DNA of 35,865 nt, from positions 1 through 35,865 of IMG/VR virus record IMGVR_UViG_3300024999_000248; one strand, written 5' to 3'. Positions 7,335 through 15,508 of this stretch are shown in pieces (within the stretch, counting starts at the first letter, position 1; each line of letters starts with the position of its first letter). Source of the DNA: a virus. A program made the position numbers and the translations under genes. The notes under the pieces were generated by a model. It did not search any database. It was given only the letters and a program-made list of their open reading frames with translations, and was not told where the DNA came from.

Positions 7335-7540
7335 TCATTTCTCACTCAAAAACACCCTTCTAACCTCTTCAAATTCATTCCGAGTATAAATATAAGGCCC
7401 AATATTCGTCCAATGTAACTCGTTCCCATTGTGTCACATTCGGGAAATAGCAGAAATCCTTTATTCATGCGGATTGTAGGGTTAGGCAGGTAATCGGCCC
7501 ATGTTGTTTTCGGTTTGTCATAAGTAAAACTGATAGACAA
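7335..7540 (-). pseudogene. Probable frameshifted gene remnant
   Basis: On the minus strand one frame (from 7540, TTG-led) reads TTWADYLPNPTIRMNKGFLL and then FPEC. Just downstream another frame reads HNGNELHWTNIGPYIYTRNE, continuing FEEVRRVFLSEK, with its stop at 7335. Joining the two after PEC by removing two bases gives one natural-looking protein segment. No ribosome site or promoter is visible and the upstream frame is closed by stops. Local base use differs from neighbouring noncoding DNA. I read it as a decayed C-terminal fragment of a gene that once crossed this region. The family is unknown, and chance cannot be excluded. Confidence 0.35.
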
Positions 7541-8348
7541 AACTGATTAATTATAACAATTACTTTTAGATAAACCCTGTAACCCTAGTGGTGGGCGTAC
7601 TTTTACAAATTCCAGTTATTTCCATTCGACAGGATTCGACACAGTACATCTATCCATACCCTCATGCCACTATCGAACACGACTCAATCACAAATTTTAT
7701 AAAATGTCAATAGTTATTTAAAATAAATTTTATAAAATTATAAATCATACTTCCATAAATTTGTCAATACTAAAATTACAAAAATCCAAAATAATTTTCA
7801 TCTCATAAAATTTCTATCCAAAATCCATCACAATTTCCCCTTCGTTCTCACATCGCAAAAACATAATCACCACAACAATTTCCAACCCAATTATTCCTAA
7901 AAACTAATTCACAAAACTTCTCAAAAGTCAAATAAATTTAACAAAATACATCATAAAATATATCCATTCTATCTAATAATCCCACAATAATTACCAATAA
8001 TAAAATGAACAATTTCCAAAATCTATTTCAATCCAATCGAACAAATTATAAAAACAATAATCACAATAAATGTATCTATAAAAATCAAAATATCCATCTA
8101 ATAAAACCTCCATAAAATCCTTATATAACAGCACTTATATCCATTATACAATATCTATTCCTATATACGGCGGGTACAGTTTACATTATAACTCGAATCA
8201 ATTATACCTCATATACGACCATCTAAAAATTGGTGAAAATATTTTTGACAGTCTCAATCCATATCAAATTAATCCATTCCCTAAAAATTTACCAAACAAC
8301 ACAAATCTAATAATCCCTCTATCCTTACTCTAACAACCATTACACCAA
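7541..8348. other. Gene-free, extremely G-poor and C/A-rich region
   Basis: About 800 bases with almost no G on the plus strand between 7680 and 8150, the mirror image of the G/T-rich DNA left of the iterons. No gene is seen. Short repeats include AAATTTTATAAAAT-like words near 7700-7740 and one TATAACAGC at 8124. A plus-strand transcript would be A/C-rich and nearly unstructured. A weak TTGACA at about 8250 has no good -10. Confidence 0.45.
7571..7590. repeat. 20-mer shared with 10761-10780
   Basis: TAAACCCTGTAACCCTAGTG here and TAAACCCTGTAACACTAGTG at 10761-10780 differ at one base. A partial copy, CTGTAACACTA, lies at 8400-8410. The copies flank the putative rep gene, in otherwise unrelated noncoding DNA. 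Confidence 0.6.
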
Positions 8349-8410
8349 TTCACTCGGACAAAGTGTATATAGTATAATACACTTCATCCGTACAAATCTC
8401 TGTAACACTA
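8349..8410 (+). promoter_or_regulatory. Promoter-operator region with 8-bp inverted repeat
   Basis: AAGTGTAT (8361-8368) and ATACACTT (8377-8384) form perfect arms around an 8-base spacer, and a TATAAT (8373-8378) lies within the repeat. A poor -35 (TTCACT) is 18 bases upstream. A GTACAAATC copy at 8390-8398 and CTGTAACACTA at 8400 follow, as at the next promoter. The arrangement suggests repressor control of leftmost plus-strand transcription. Confidence 0.5.
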
Positions 8411-8509
8411 CTCTAACAATACTTTCAAGGATTTAAGAAATAATTCCTCTGGTAAATTTTTATTATTGTGCAGTTTCTCATAATATTATTAATACTAAAA
8501 TAAAATTTG

Positions 8510-8565
8510 TTGACATAATTAATATATTGTGTTACAATATTCACAGGTACAAATCTGTACAAATC
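8510..8565 (+). promoter_or_regulatory. Strong promoter with paired GTACAAATC operator
   Basis: TTGACA (8510-8515), 17 bases, TACAAT (8533-8538). At the expected start and just downstream, GTACAAATC occurs twice (8547-8555, 8557-8565), ten bp apart, and creates a GTACA-N4-TGTAC inverted repeat. A third copy follows the promoter at 8373. It drives the 107-aa gene. Confidence 0.75.
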
Positions 8566-8592
8566 AGTATCTAGAAAGGAGTAAAAAAACAT

Positions 8593-8916
8593 ATGAATAA
8601 ATCTAAACAAAATAATCTTAACCAATTCTCTAACTATAAATCACAATTAAAATCCATATCCAATGTCTATTCCATTGTCTCAGACTTAAACCAAATCCTA
8701 AACAACATATTCTGTACATATTCATTCAATAAAGGTAAAACAAAATACAAACAAATCAGTTCAACAATTCCTAACCCATTCAGACAAAACATATCCTTAG
8801 AAATATATCATGTAGAATCAGGTCATGGAATTGATCAAGCAAGATTAGCAGTTAAAAGTGAGATGGAAAAGTATATTGAGTATTTGATTAATAATGGTTT
8901 AGATGATACTGAATAA
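8593..8916 (+). CDS. Hypothetical early protein (107 aa)
   Basis: The first gene of the plus-strand block. The protein is basic and Asn/Ser/Gln-rich in its first 60 residues, then becomes a more regular alpha/beta segment (SLEIYHVESGHGIDQARLAV, then an acidic helix). The ATG at 8593 has AAAGGAG 11 bases upstream and a strong regulated promoter 55 bases upstream. No known family is recognised. Position and promoter suggest an early-expressed regulator or host-takeover factor (inference). The first codons share the G-poor, C/A-rich composition of the leader. Confidence 0.7.
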   Translation: MNKSKQNNLNQFSNYKSQLKSISNVYSIVSDLNQILNNIFCTYSFNKGKTKYKQISSTIPNPFRQNISLEIYHVESGHGIDQARLAVKSEMEKYIEYLINNGLDDTE

Positions 8917-8945
8917 ATTCTTTAGTGATATATAAATAAAATATG

Positions 8946-8974
8946 TTGACATGAATATTATACTGTGGTATACT
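8946..8974 (+). promoter_or_regulatory. Consensus promoter before the leader ORF and DUF5659-like gene
   Basis: TTGACA (8946-8951), 17 bases, TATACT (8969-8974), with TGTGG before the -10. It lies about 50 bases upstream of a 21-codon leader frame. Confidence 0.75.
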
Positions 8975-9020
8975 TATCTAAGGGGCAAATACGAAATAAA
9001 TTCGGAAAGGAGGAAAGATA

Positions 9021-9086
9021 TTGATGATTCTATTGCATATGCCATTACAATTACAAATTAATATTATTGCCAGTGGTTTTACATAA
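9021..9086 (+). CDS. Possible leader peptide (21 aa)
   Basis: TTG at 9021 (or the adjacent ATG at 9024) opens a frame encoding MMILLHMPLQLQINIIASGF plus Thr. It follows a near-ideal AAAGGAGG site (9006-9013). The peptide is hydrophobic. The frame lies between a consensus promoter and a 12-bp hairpin at 9121-9162, which precedes the DUF5659-like gene. That is the layout of a translation-controlled attenuator. No further evidence of coding is available at this length. Confidence 0.4.
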   Translation: MMILLHMPLQLQINIIASGFT

Positions 9087-9120
9087 GTATAAAAATAAAA
9101 TTATTATTCTGCATAGCACA

Positions 9121-9162
9121 AAATATTAATTGAGATGAACTTGTGAAGAACAATTAATATTT
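9121..9162 (+). terminator. 12-bp perfect inverted repeat, possible attenuator
   Basis: AAATATTAATTG (9121-9132) and CAATTAATATTT (9151-9162) are perfect arms around an 18-base loop, followed by TCGTTCCC. The T-run is only that of the arm, so termination would be weak. Attenuation or mRNA processing is possible. Confidence 0.5.
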
Positions 9163-9223
9163 TCGTTCCCTTATATCCAATTAAATCAAATTATAAATAT
9201 CAAATATATTGGAGGAATTAAAA

Positions 9224-9427
9224 ATGAATTTGAATGTGAATACTCCAAATAATAATTTAAACAATAATCCATATTACTTTTGCTACAGTATTAATCTTTT
9301 ACGCTTCATTAGAGATAATAATATAGAAAACATAGCAAAAGGAATAAATCCAAAAACAAATAGAACTTATTGGATGTTTCTAAGAAATAATAAACTAGAT
9401 ACAATACTAAATCAATGGAGTAAATAA
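9224..9427 (+). CDS. DUF5659-like small protein (67 aa)
   Basis: The sequence shows YYFCYSINLLRFIRDNNIEN, then IAKGINPKTNRTYWMFLRNN and a C-terminal helix ending NQWSK. This is the compact pattern of the DUF5659-type family found in phages of Bacilli and Clostridia, whose role is unknown. A frame is open from a TTG at 9209, but ATG at 9224 is chosen because GGAGG lies 8-9 bases upstream. It is preceded by a promoter, a leader frame and a hairpin, so its level is probably controlled. It resembles the 94-aa protein at 2568-2852 in layout, though not closely in sequence. Confidence 0.75.
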   Translation: MNLNVNTPNNNLNNNPYYFCYSINLLRFIRDNNIENIAKGINPKTNRTYWMFLRNNKLDTILNQWSK

Positions 9428-9461
9428 ATGACTACATAATAAGGAAGGAATTAAGTAAAAT

Positions 9462-10514
9462 ATGAATAAAGTAGAATCTCTAAAGGACTTGTCTCAATTC
9501 TATAACTCAACCGATTCCAGATACATATACTTTGACAAAACATTTGATATAAGGGGTATAGACTATACTAGATTTATTAAATTACAATATCAATCAATTA
9601 ATGAATCTCACATCAAAGACAAATATACAATAGATGGATGGTACATTCTATGGTATCTAATGTCCAGAGCAATAAAGAGTGAATATTTAACAACTAGTAT
9701 TACAATAATTTCCGAAGAAACACAATTAAAACCTATTAAAATAAAAGAAGCAATACAAAAACTAATAGACTATGATGTAATAATATGTAATAAAGATATA
9801 TCAAAAATAAATAATACTGAATTGCTTTATATTTACATAGGATATAATAATAAATTAGGCGATAACATAACTAAAAATGGATACTCCCCTATACCATATG
9901 ATTTTGTATATAAAGTAATAACAACTTTAACACCTACAGAATGGGCAATATACTGTGTAATATTAACTAAGTATAATTATTATCTATCTTTTGCAAAAAC
10001 AAACAAATCAACTAATCAAATTATTCCTATATATTATAGAACTCATTATGCTTTTCCAGACAGAAGTGAAATATCTAAATACATAGGATTATATGAAGAT
10101 ACAATAAGTAAGTTTGCTAAAAAATTATCAAGTAATAACAATAAATATAAATTAATAGAAATGTATAAATCAAAACCAATAAGTTATATTGATGAAGATG
10201 ACCATCAAAGAAAATTTAAAGGGGGAAACAATAGATATGAAATAAAATTGTATGAAAGGCCAGAATATATTTATTATTACTTAAATCCTATTTTTACAAA
10301 AGAAGAACAAAAAGAGTTTAACTATCTAAAAACAAAAGGATTTGAAAAAGTAGCATTATCTGATGAATGGGAAAAGAAAACTAAAGGAAAGAAAATGTTT
10401 TACATAAGATATTATTATGAAAATGTAATACAACAATATGATAAATGTTTAACGGAAGAAGATCATCAATTATATGAATACATAAGGAGTAATAATATGA
10501 TTAAAATTTATTAA
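9462..10514 (+). CDS. Putative replication initiator with two winged-helix domains (350 aa)
   Basis: Predicted DNA-binding replication protein. Two segments look like winged helices: residues about 60-110 (ITIISEETQLKPIKIKEAIQ followed by a wing) and about 165-245 (a hydrophobic helix with LTPTEWAIYCVILT, then RSEISKYIGLYEDTISKFAK). This two-winged-helix layout is typical of plasmid and phage initiators (RepA_N, DnaD-like or O-type). No catalytic motif is seen. The context supports the role: iteron-like repeats 2.2 kb upstream, and repeated TAGGCAT sites directly downstream. The next gene encodes a similar C-terminal architecture with an added nuclease domain, and its leader (AATTAAGTAAAATATGA-like) is nearly the same. 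The ATG at 9462 has AAGGAAGGAA upstream. The family is assigned from layout only. Confidence 0.55.
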   Translation: MNKVESLKDLSQFYNSTDSRYIYFDKTFDIRGIDYTRFIKLQYQSINESHIKDKYTIDGWYILWYLMSRAIKSEYLTTSITIISEETQLKPIKIKEAIQKLIDYDVIICNKDISKINNTELLYIYIGYNNKLGDNITKNGYSPIPYDFVYKVITTLTPTEWAIYCVILTKYNYYLSFAKTNKSTNQIIPIYYRTHYAFPDRSEISKYIGLYEDTISKFAKKLSSNNNKYKLIEMYKSKPISYIDEDDHQRKFKGGNNRYEIKLYERPEYIYYYLNPIFTKEEQKEFNYLKTKGFEKVALSDEWEKKTKGKKMFYIRYYYENVIQQYDKCLTEEDHQLYEYIRSNNMIKIY

Positions 10515-10939
10515 ATTGGGTGTTAAAATTGCGTTAGCAATTGTACGCCCTAAAAATTGTAGCATTTAATCTATAATGATTTTGTAGAATTATATCTCTA
10601 ATAGTAATGTAGAATTAACTCTCTAATTAGATGCCTATAAAAATGACAAAAAGGCTCAAAATTTAGGCATACGTAATGCCACCCTAATAATCACTTTTGT
10701 TCATTTCTTAGGCATACATGAAAACCTATGTATGAGATTATAGGGTATATTATAACATTTTAAACCCTGTAACACTAGTGAATACTATGTTCTATCGTAT
10801 GCCTATAAAAACGCTCAAAGTGGTCATTAGGGTCTAGGTGTTGTAAATCTATATATTGGGTAAATGGCTGAAACGCATATAGATGTAAAAGGGAGTTAAA
10901 ATAAAATAAATTTTAGAATAAGAAGGAGTTAAGTAAAAT
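10515..10939. other. Repeat-bearing intergenic region downstream of the rep-like gene
   Basis: No gene is seen. A hairpin at 10518-10550 pairs GGGTGT with ACGCCC (one G-U) outside an AATTGC/GCAATT stem; it lacks a T-run. The heptamer TAGGCAT or its reverse occurs at 10631, 10664, 10709 and 10799: two copies inverted as ATGCCTATAAAAA, two direct as TTAGGCATAC. The 20-mer shared with 7571 is at 10761-10780. At 10868-10893 CTGAAACG, then TATAG and AAGGG, resembles the element upstream of two other endonuclease genes. Confidence 0.5.
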
Positions 10940-12259
10940 ATGATTAAATTAAATAAATTGGTTGGAGTATATAAAATAACTAATAAAGAAAATGGAAAAG
11001 TATATATTGGTAAGAGTAACGATATAGATAATCGTTGGAAAGAACATGTTAGAGCATTAAATTCAAATTCTCATCATAGTTATAAATTGCAAGAGGATTG
11101 GAATGAATTTGGTGAAGAATATTTTGTATTTGAAATATTAGAAGAAATTAAACCTCTAGATACTAAAGAGAAAACAATTATGGAGTTACTTTGTATAGAG
11201 GGGAAATATATAGATGAATATGATTCTATAAATAACGGGTATAACATTGAGAATACTATAGAGGAGGTGATTAGTGGTAGAAAAACACTCATAAAACAAG
11301 ATAAAAAACTAATAATAGGTGAAAGTTTTGTGAAATTACAAAATAATATATATGACAATCCAAATATTTCGAATGAAGAAATCACAGTATTAGTTTTATT
11401 ATTGAGAAATTATATAATAAGTAAATCTTCTACAATATGCTCCATAGATATGATTGCACAATTTATGAAAATAGAAACATCAAGAAATAGAAAAATAATT
11501 GGAACAATAAAAGAAGCAATAACTGGACTAGTTGAGAAAGGATATATCACAAAATTATATGATATACATTGTAATGAAATTAACGTAAGTAAATTGAATA
11601 AAGATTATATATTTTATGCAGAGTTTCCTGACATTCCAGATAGTGGTTATTTTATTGTTCATGACAAAGACATAAATAAAATATTTAGTCATTTAGAATC
11701 ATTGAACGTTGGTAAATTTAATTTGATTAGATATTTTATAGCGTGTAGAAGAGTATCTAGTAATAAATATAATTTTGGATATTTATCACAAACTAAACTA
11801 AAGGGGTTAGTCACCGATTCAAGATCAATTAGGAAATATAATAATATTCTCCAAGATGAATTAGAATTAATCAGATACAATAATAACTACTTAACAAAAA
11901 ATAATAAATATTGTGTTACATACATAGGTAAATTTGACGATAAAGCAAATTTTAATAGATTAGTAAAAGAAGAAGTTGCTACAAAAGGATTAATATACAC
12001 AAATAAGATCAAATCAAACGAGAGAAGGAGTGTCCAAGCAAAAATAAATAGTATTGAAAAATCAATTGATGATTTTAGCATAGAGGAACTTGAAGCATTA
12101 TTGTTGAAAAAGAAAGAATTAGAATATCAACCACAAATTACAATTGAAGAACAGAAAGCATTGCAAGAGATAGAAGATTTAAACCATGCACAAATACCTA
12201 TTGATGTTTTGCAACAGATTGAGAATGAATTGAATGAAAGAAAAGAGGATGAAGAATAA
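10940..12259 (+). CDS. GIY-YIG nuclease domain fused to a Rep-like winged-helix protein (439 aa)
   Basis: Residues 8-110 are a GIY-YIG endonuclease module: GVYKITNKENGKVYIGKSND, then the catalytic-type Arg in DIDNRWKEHVR and an ELLCIEGKYIDEYDS region with the metal-binding Glu. Residues about 130-330 look like a replication-type DNA-binding protein with two winged helices (EEITVLVLLLRNYI with an HTH; then KFNLIRYFIACRRV with an HTH and wing), as in the preceding 350-aa gene. The last 75 residues form a charged coiled coil. The ribosome leader is almost identical to that of the preceding gene, which suggests duplication followed by capture of the nuclease domain. It may be an origin-specific nicking protein or a homing enzyme that borrowed a Rep DNA-binding region. 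The ATG has AAGGAG upstream. Confidence 0.7.
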   Translation: MIKLNKLVGVYKITNKENGKVYIGKSNDIDNRWKEHVRALNSNSHHSYKLQEDWNEFGEEYFVFEILEEIKPLDTKEKTIMELLCIEGKYIDEYDSINNGYNIENTIEEVISGRKTLIKQDKKLIIGESFVKLQNNIYDNPNISNEEITVLVLLLRNYIISKSSTICSIDMIAQFMKIETSRNRKIIGTIKEAITGLVEKGYITKLYDIHCNEINVSKLNKDYIFYAEFPDIPDSGYFIVHDKDINKIFSHLESLNVGKFNLIRYFIACRRVSSNKYNFGYLSQTKLKGLVTDSRSIRKYNNILQDELELIRYNNNYLTKNNKYCVTYIGKFDDKANFNRLVKEEVATKGLIYTNKIKSNERRSVQAKINSIEKSIDDFSIEELEALLLKKKELEYQPQITIEEQKALQEIEDLNHAQIPIDVLQQIENELNERKEDEE

Positions 12260-12649
12260 ATGTTATATTACACTAAATTTAATGAAATTAAATCTGTATC
12301 TAAGTTTGTTAAAATTATGAAGTCTGATGAAGACATTACTTTAGCAGTAGAAACAAAAGATGGAATGTTTGCTATGATATTAAAACCTAAATCTTGGAGA
12401 TTTGATGATTGCTATAGTGTATCAATGGTTGCAAGAGATAAGAATAATGCAAATAAAGGACTAACTATGATACATAAAAGTGTTCTTACAACTGATGAGA
12501 TTACAGAGTTACATTGTGAAAAAAGCGGTGCAGATTTTAAGAATATGTTTAACAAAAACATTAAGGAATTGTTTAAGTGTAATGTGTATGAGATTGATAA
12601 ACCAATGAATATAATTATAGTAAATAATCTAGAAAATGAGGATTATTAG
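12260..12649 (+). CDS. Hypothetical protein (129 aa)
   Basis: Begins directly after the stop of the GIY-YIG gene; its ribosome site (GAGGATGAAG) is inside the last codons of that gene. The soluble alpha/beta protein has an N-terminal half with alternating strands (DITLAVETKDGMFAMILKPK) and a C-terminal basic helix. Its end overlaps the upstream signals of the helicase gene, whose start lies two bases after this stop. No family is recognised. The tight packing suggests it acts in replication with its neighbours. Confidence 0.7.
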   Translation: MLYYTKFNEIKSVSKFVKIMKSDEDITLAVETKDGMFAMILKPKSWRFDDCYSVSMVARDKNNANKGLTMIHKSVLTTDEITELHCEKSGADFKNMFNKNIKELFKCNVYEIDKPMNIIIVNNLENEDY

Positions 12650-12650
12650 A

Positions 12651-15326
12651 ATGTCATATGAATTAAGACCATATCAATTAGAATCTGTAGAAGCAGTTAA
12701 TAATCTTAAAGAAGGAGAAAGCGGAATCATATCCTTGCCAACAGGTTGCCATGCTAAAGGAACTAAAATATTAATGTATGACGGATCTATAAAAAATGTA
12801 GAAGAAATAGTAATAAATGATTTGCTCATGGGAGTAGATTCAACTCCTAGAAAAGTTTTAGAATTACATACTGGTAAAGATCAGATGTATAAAATACTCC
12901 CAAGAAAAGGAGAAAGCTTTACTGTAAACAAAGGTCATATATTAAGTCTTAAGAAAACAAATCAAGTAGGTAAAAACTCAAAAAAGAAAATATATCCTTC
13001 AATGCTAGGTGGCAGTATAGTAAATATTTCAGTAGAAGAATATTTAACTAAAAGTAATACTTTTAAACATATACATAAACTTTATAGAACTGGAGTAGAA
13101 TTTGAAAAAGCAAATGAACCAATATTAGATCCTTATTTATTAGGGTTAATTTTAGGAGATGGTTGCACTTGCAATAATCAATTAAGTATATGCACCCCTG
13201 ACATTGAAATTGAAGAATCAATATATAATTATGCTGAACAATATGAATTGGAGGTTAGAAAGGAAGAACAAGTTGATAATTTATCTTATAATTATCATTT
13301 TGTAACTCATGAAAGAAAGCGATGTAAAAATTATAGTAATCATATAAGAGAATCATTACGTTCAATGGGATTATTGGCAAAGAAAAGTGGAGATAAATTT
13401 ATACCACAAGAATATAAAACCTCTTCAAGAATACATAGATTAGAAATATTGGCTGGATTATTAGATACAGACGGATATTTAAGCACAAGTGGTTTTGAAT
13501 ATTGCACAAAATCAGCATTACTTAAAGATGATGTCCTATATTTATCTAGGAGTCTTGGATTAGCATCCTATAGTTCTATAAAAATGGTCAATGGTAGAGT
13601 ATATTATAGAATTTATATTAGTGGAGATTGTTCTATTATACCTACAAGAATAAAAAGAAAACAAGCAAAGAAAAGAGAACAAATAAAAGATGTTTTAGTA
13701 ACTGGATTTTCTGTGATTAAAGAAGATATAAATAATTATTATGGATTTACAGTGGATAAGGATAATTTATATTTAATGGGTGATTTTACTGCAACTCATA
13801 ATTCAGGGAAAACTATCATAATGTCTGCAATAGCAAATAATACTGTTGGTAGAGTTTTGATTATAGTCCAATCTTCTGAGCTTCGTGATCAGACAAAAGA
13901 GAAATTACTTAATACTAATCCTGAATTAGATGTTGGTATTGTTCAAGCTTCATTAGACCAAATCGCATCAAAAGTTGTTATTGGAACAAGGCAGTCACTC
14001 ACACATTCCAAATCAACTAGGTTAGAAAGAATGTCTGAGCATGGAGATTTTGAATTAGCAATCTTCGATGAATCGCATGTAGCGTGTGGACAGATAAAGA
14101 AAATCATAGATAAATTAAATCCTAATATAAAGATTATTGGTTTAAGTGGTACTCCTTGGAACTTAGAAATGAAAAAAGTATTCAATGGAATTATTTATGA
14201 GAAACCTATATTAGAAATGATTAACAATAAGTATTTATGTGAACCTAAAGCAATATATGTACATTCAGATGTTGACTTGTCAAATGTTAAAACTATTGCT
14301 GGAGAGTTCAATCAAAGACAACTTGAAGATGCTGTAAATACAAATCCTAGAAATGACTTGATTGTGGAATCTTATCTTAAATACGCTAGTGATAGAAAGT
14401 CTACAATTGTATTTGCATCAGGGATAGCACATGCCAGAGACATCTGCCAAACATTTAAAGATAACAATATTGTTTGTGATTATGTAGATTCTACTATTGA
14501 AGACACTCAAAGAGATTTAGTAATCAGTAATTTTAAGTCCGGTAAATTACCTGTAATTGTAAACGTAGGTATTTTAACTTTGGGGTTTGACCATCCTGAG
14601 ACATCATGTTTAATAGTAGCCAGACCAACAAAGTCAAAAATACTCTACACTCAAATTATTGGAAGAGGACTTAGAACATCAGAAGGCAAATCTAATTGCT
14701 TAATCATTGATGTAGTTGATATTGTGCGTAAACATGACTTAATGACAATGACAGATATATTTGGTGTAGAAATTAAAGATCAAGAAACTTTAACTGAGGC
14801 AATTGAACGTGAAGAAAAGAATAAAGCAGAGAAATTAGAAAGAGAAGAATTAGCAAAGCAAAAAGAAATTGAAAGATTGGCATTAATTGCAGAAGAATTA
14901 AAACTATTCAAGACAAATATGAGTGAATATTTCTCAGAATCATATTATGATTGGTATAAGTGTGATAGAGATACGTTCGCATTATCTATAACATCTGATT
15001 TACATTATACAATCTATAAGAATTTACAAGAGAATATATTTGAATTGTACATGGTAAATACCACTAATAGAATCAACACTAAGGATTACATATCTGAGGA
15101 TGACAATTTAATTAATCTTATTGAAGAAGCAGAGAAATATGCATCACGAAAATATTCTACATTCCTAGATCGTAAAGCAAAGTGGAAATATGAACCTGCA
15201 ACTCAGAAACAATTGGATTGGTTAAAATCTCAATGGTGGGCTAATGGTAAGGTTTTGAGAACTAAGTTTGATGTTCATACTTGTGTGAAATCAAATAAGA
15301 TCAGTTGGATTATTAAGAAGAGATAG
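12651..15326 (+). CDS. SF2 DEAD/DEAH-type helicase precursor with intein (891 aa)
   Basis: ATP-dependent helicase of the UvsW/type-III-restriction-like SF2 group. The N-extein MSYELRPYQLESVEAVNNLK is a Q-motif-like start ending LPTG. A 352-residue intein follows, then the C-extein begins SGKT, so the mature Walker A is PTGSGKT. DESH (Walker B), LSGTPW (motif III), VFASGIAHA (motif IV) and QIIGRGLRT (motif VI) follow. The last 200 residues are a charged helical region (EREEKNKAEKLEREELAKQK) and a Trp-rich tail. After splicing about 539 residues remain. ATG at 12651 is chosen over one at 12636 because GAGG lies nine bases upstream. It likely unwinds DNA at the origin or at recombination intermediates. 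Confidence 0.9.
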   Translation: MSYELRPYQLESVEAVNNLKEGESGIISLPTGCHAKGTKILMYDGSIKNVEEIVINDLLMGVDSTPRKVLELHTGKDQMYKILPRKGESFTVNKGHILSLKKTNQVGKNSKKKIYPSMLGGSIVNISVEEYLTKSNTFKHIHKLYRTGVEFEKANEPILDPYLLGLILGDGCTCNNQLSICTPDIEIEESIYNYAEQYELEVRKEEQVDNLSYNYHFVTHERKRCKNYSNHIRESLRSMGLLAKKSGDKFIPQEYKTSSRIHRLEILAGLLDTDGYLSTSGFEYCTKSALLKDDVLYLSRSLGLASYSSIKMVNGRVYYRIYISGDCSIIPTRIKRKQAKKREQIKDVLVTGFSVIKEDINNYYGFTVDKDNLYLMGDFTATHNSGKTIIMSAIANNTVGRVLIIVQSSELRDQTKEKLLNTNPELDVGIVQASLDQIASKVVIGTRQSLTHSKSTRLERMSEHGDFELAIFDESHVACGQIKKIIDKLNPNIKIIGLSGTPWNLEMKKVFNGIIYEKPILEMINNKYLCEPKAIYVHSDVDLSNVKTIAGEFNQRQLEDAVNTNPRNDLIVESYLKYASDRKSTIVFASGIAHARDICQTFKDNNIVCDYVDSTIEDTQRDLVISNFKSGKLPVIVNVGILTLGFDHPETSCLIVARPTKSKILYTQIIGRGLRTSEGKSNCLIIDVVDIVRKHDLMTMTDIFGVEIKDQETLTEAIEREEKNKAEKLEREELAKQKEIERLALIAEELKLFKTNMSEYFSESYYDWYKCDRDTFALSITSDLHYTIYKNLQENIFELYMVNTTNRINTKDYISEDDNLINLIEEAEKYASRKYSTFLDRKAKWKYEPATQKQLDWLKSQWWANGKVLRTKFDVHTCVKSNKISWIIKKR
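12747..13802 (+). mobile_element. LAGLIDADG intein in the helicase P-loop (352 aa)
   Basis: The intein starts at Cys1 (CHAKGTKILMYDG, block A), has a block-B His in TVNKGH (residues 59-64), and ends LMGDFTATHN, followed by Ser as +1 residue. Two dodecapeptides, LLGLILGDG (131-139) and ILAGLLDTDG (234-243), each keep the acidic residue, so the homing endonuclease may be active. The insertion splits PTG|SGKT, the most conserved point of the ATPase, where loss would kill the enzyme. Base composition matches the host gene, so it is not an obvious recent arrival. Confidence 0.95.
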
Positions 15327-15367
15327 ATATTATAATAATCTCCTAAACACTAAAATAATATTAATAC

Positions 15368-15396
15368 TTGACACCAAAATCAATCCATGCTATAAT
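15368..15396 (+). promoter_or_regulatory. Perfect sigma-A promoter
   Basis: TTGACA (15368-15373), 17 bases ending TGC, TATAAT (15391-15396). The leader of about 100 bases to the next gene is C- and A-rich. It drives the small genes at 15.5-16.0 kb. Confidence 0.85.
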
Positions 15397-15508
15397 TATC
15401 ACATAGGCAAGGGGCGGTATGGTTTACATATTCATCATCACAATACTCACCAACCTACCCCCTTCCTCAAAATACAACAATAAAATAAACACAAAGGAGG
15501 TGAAATAA

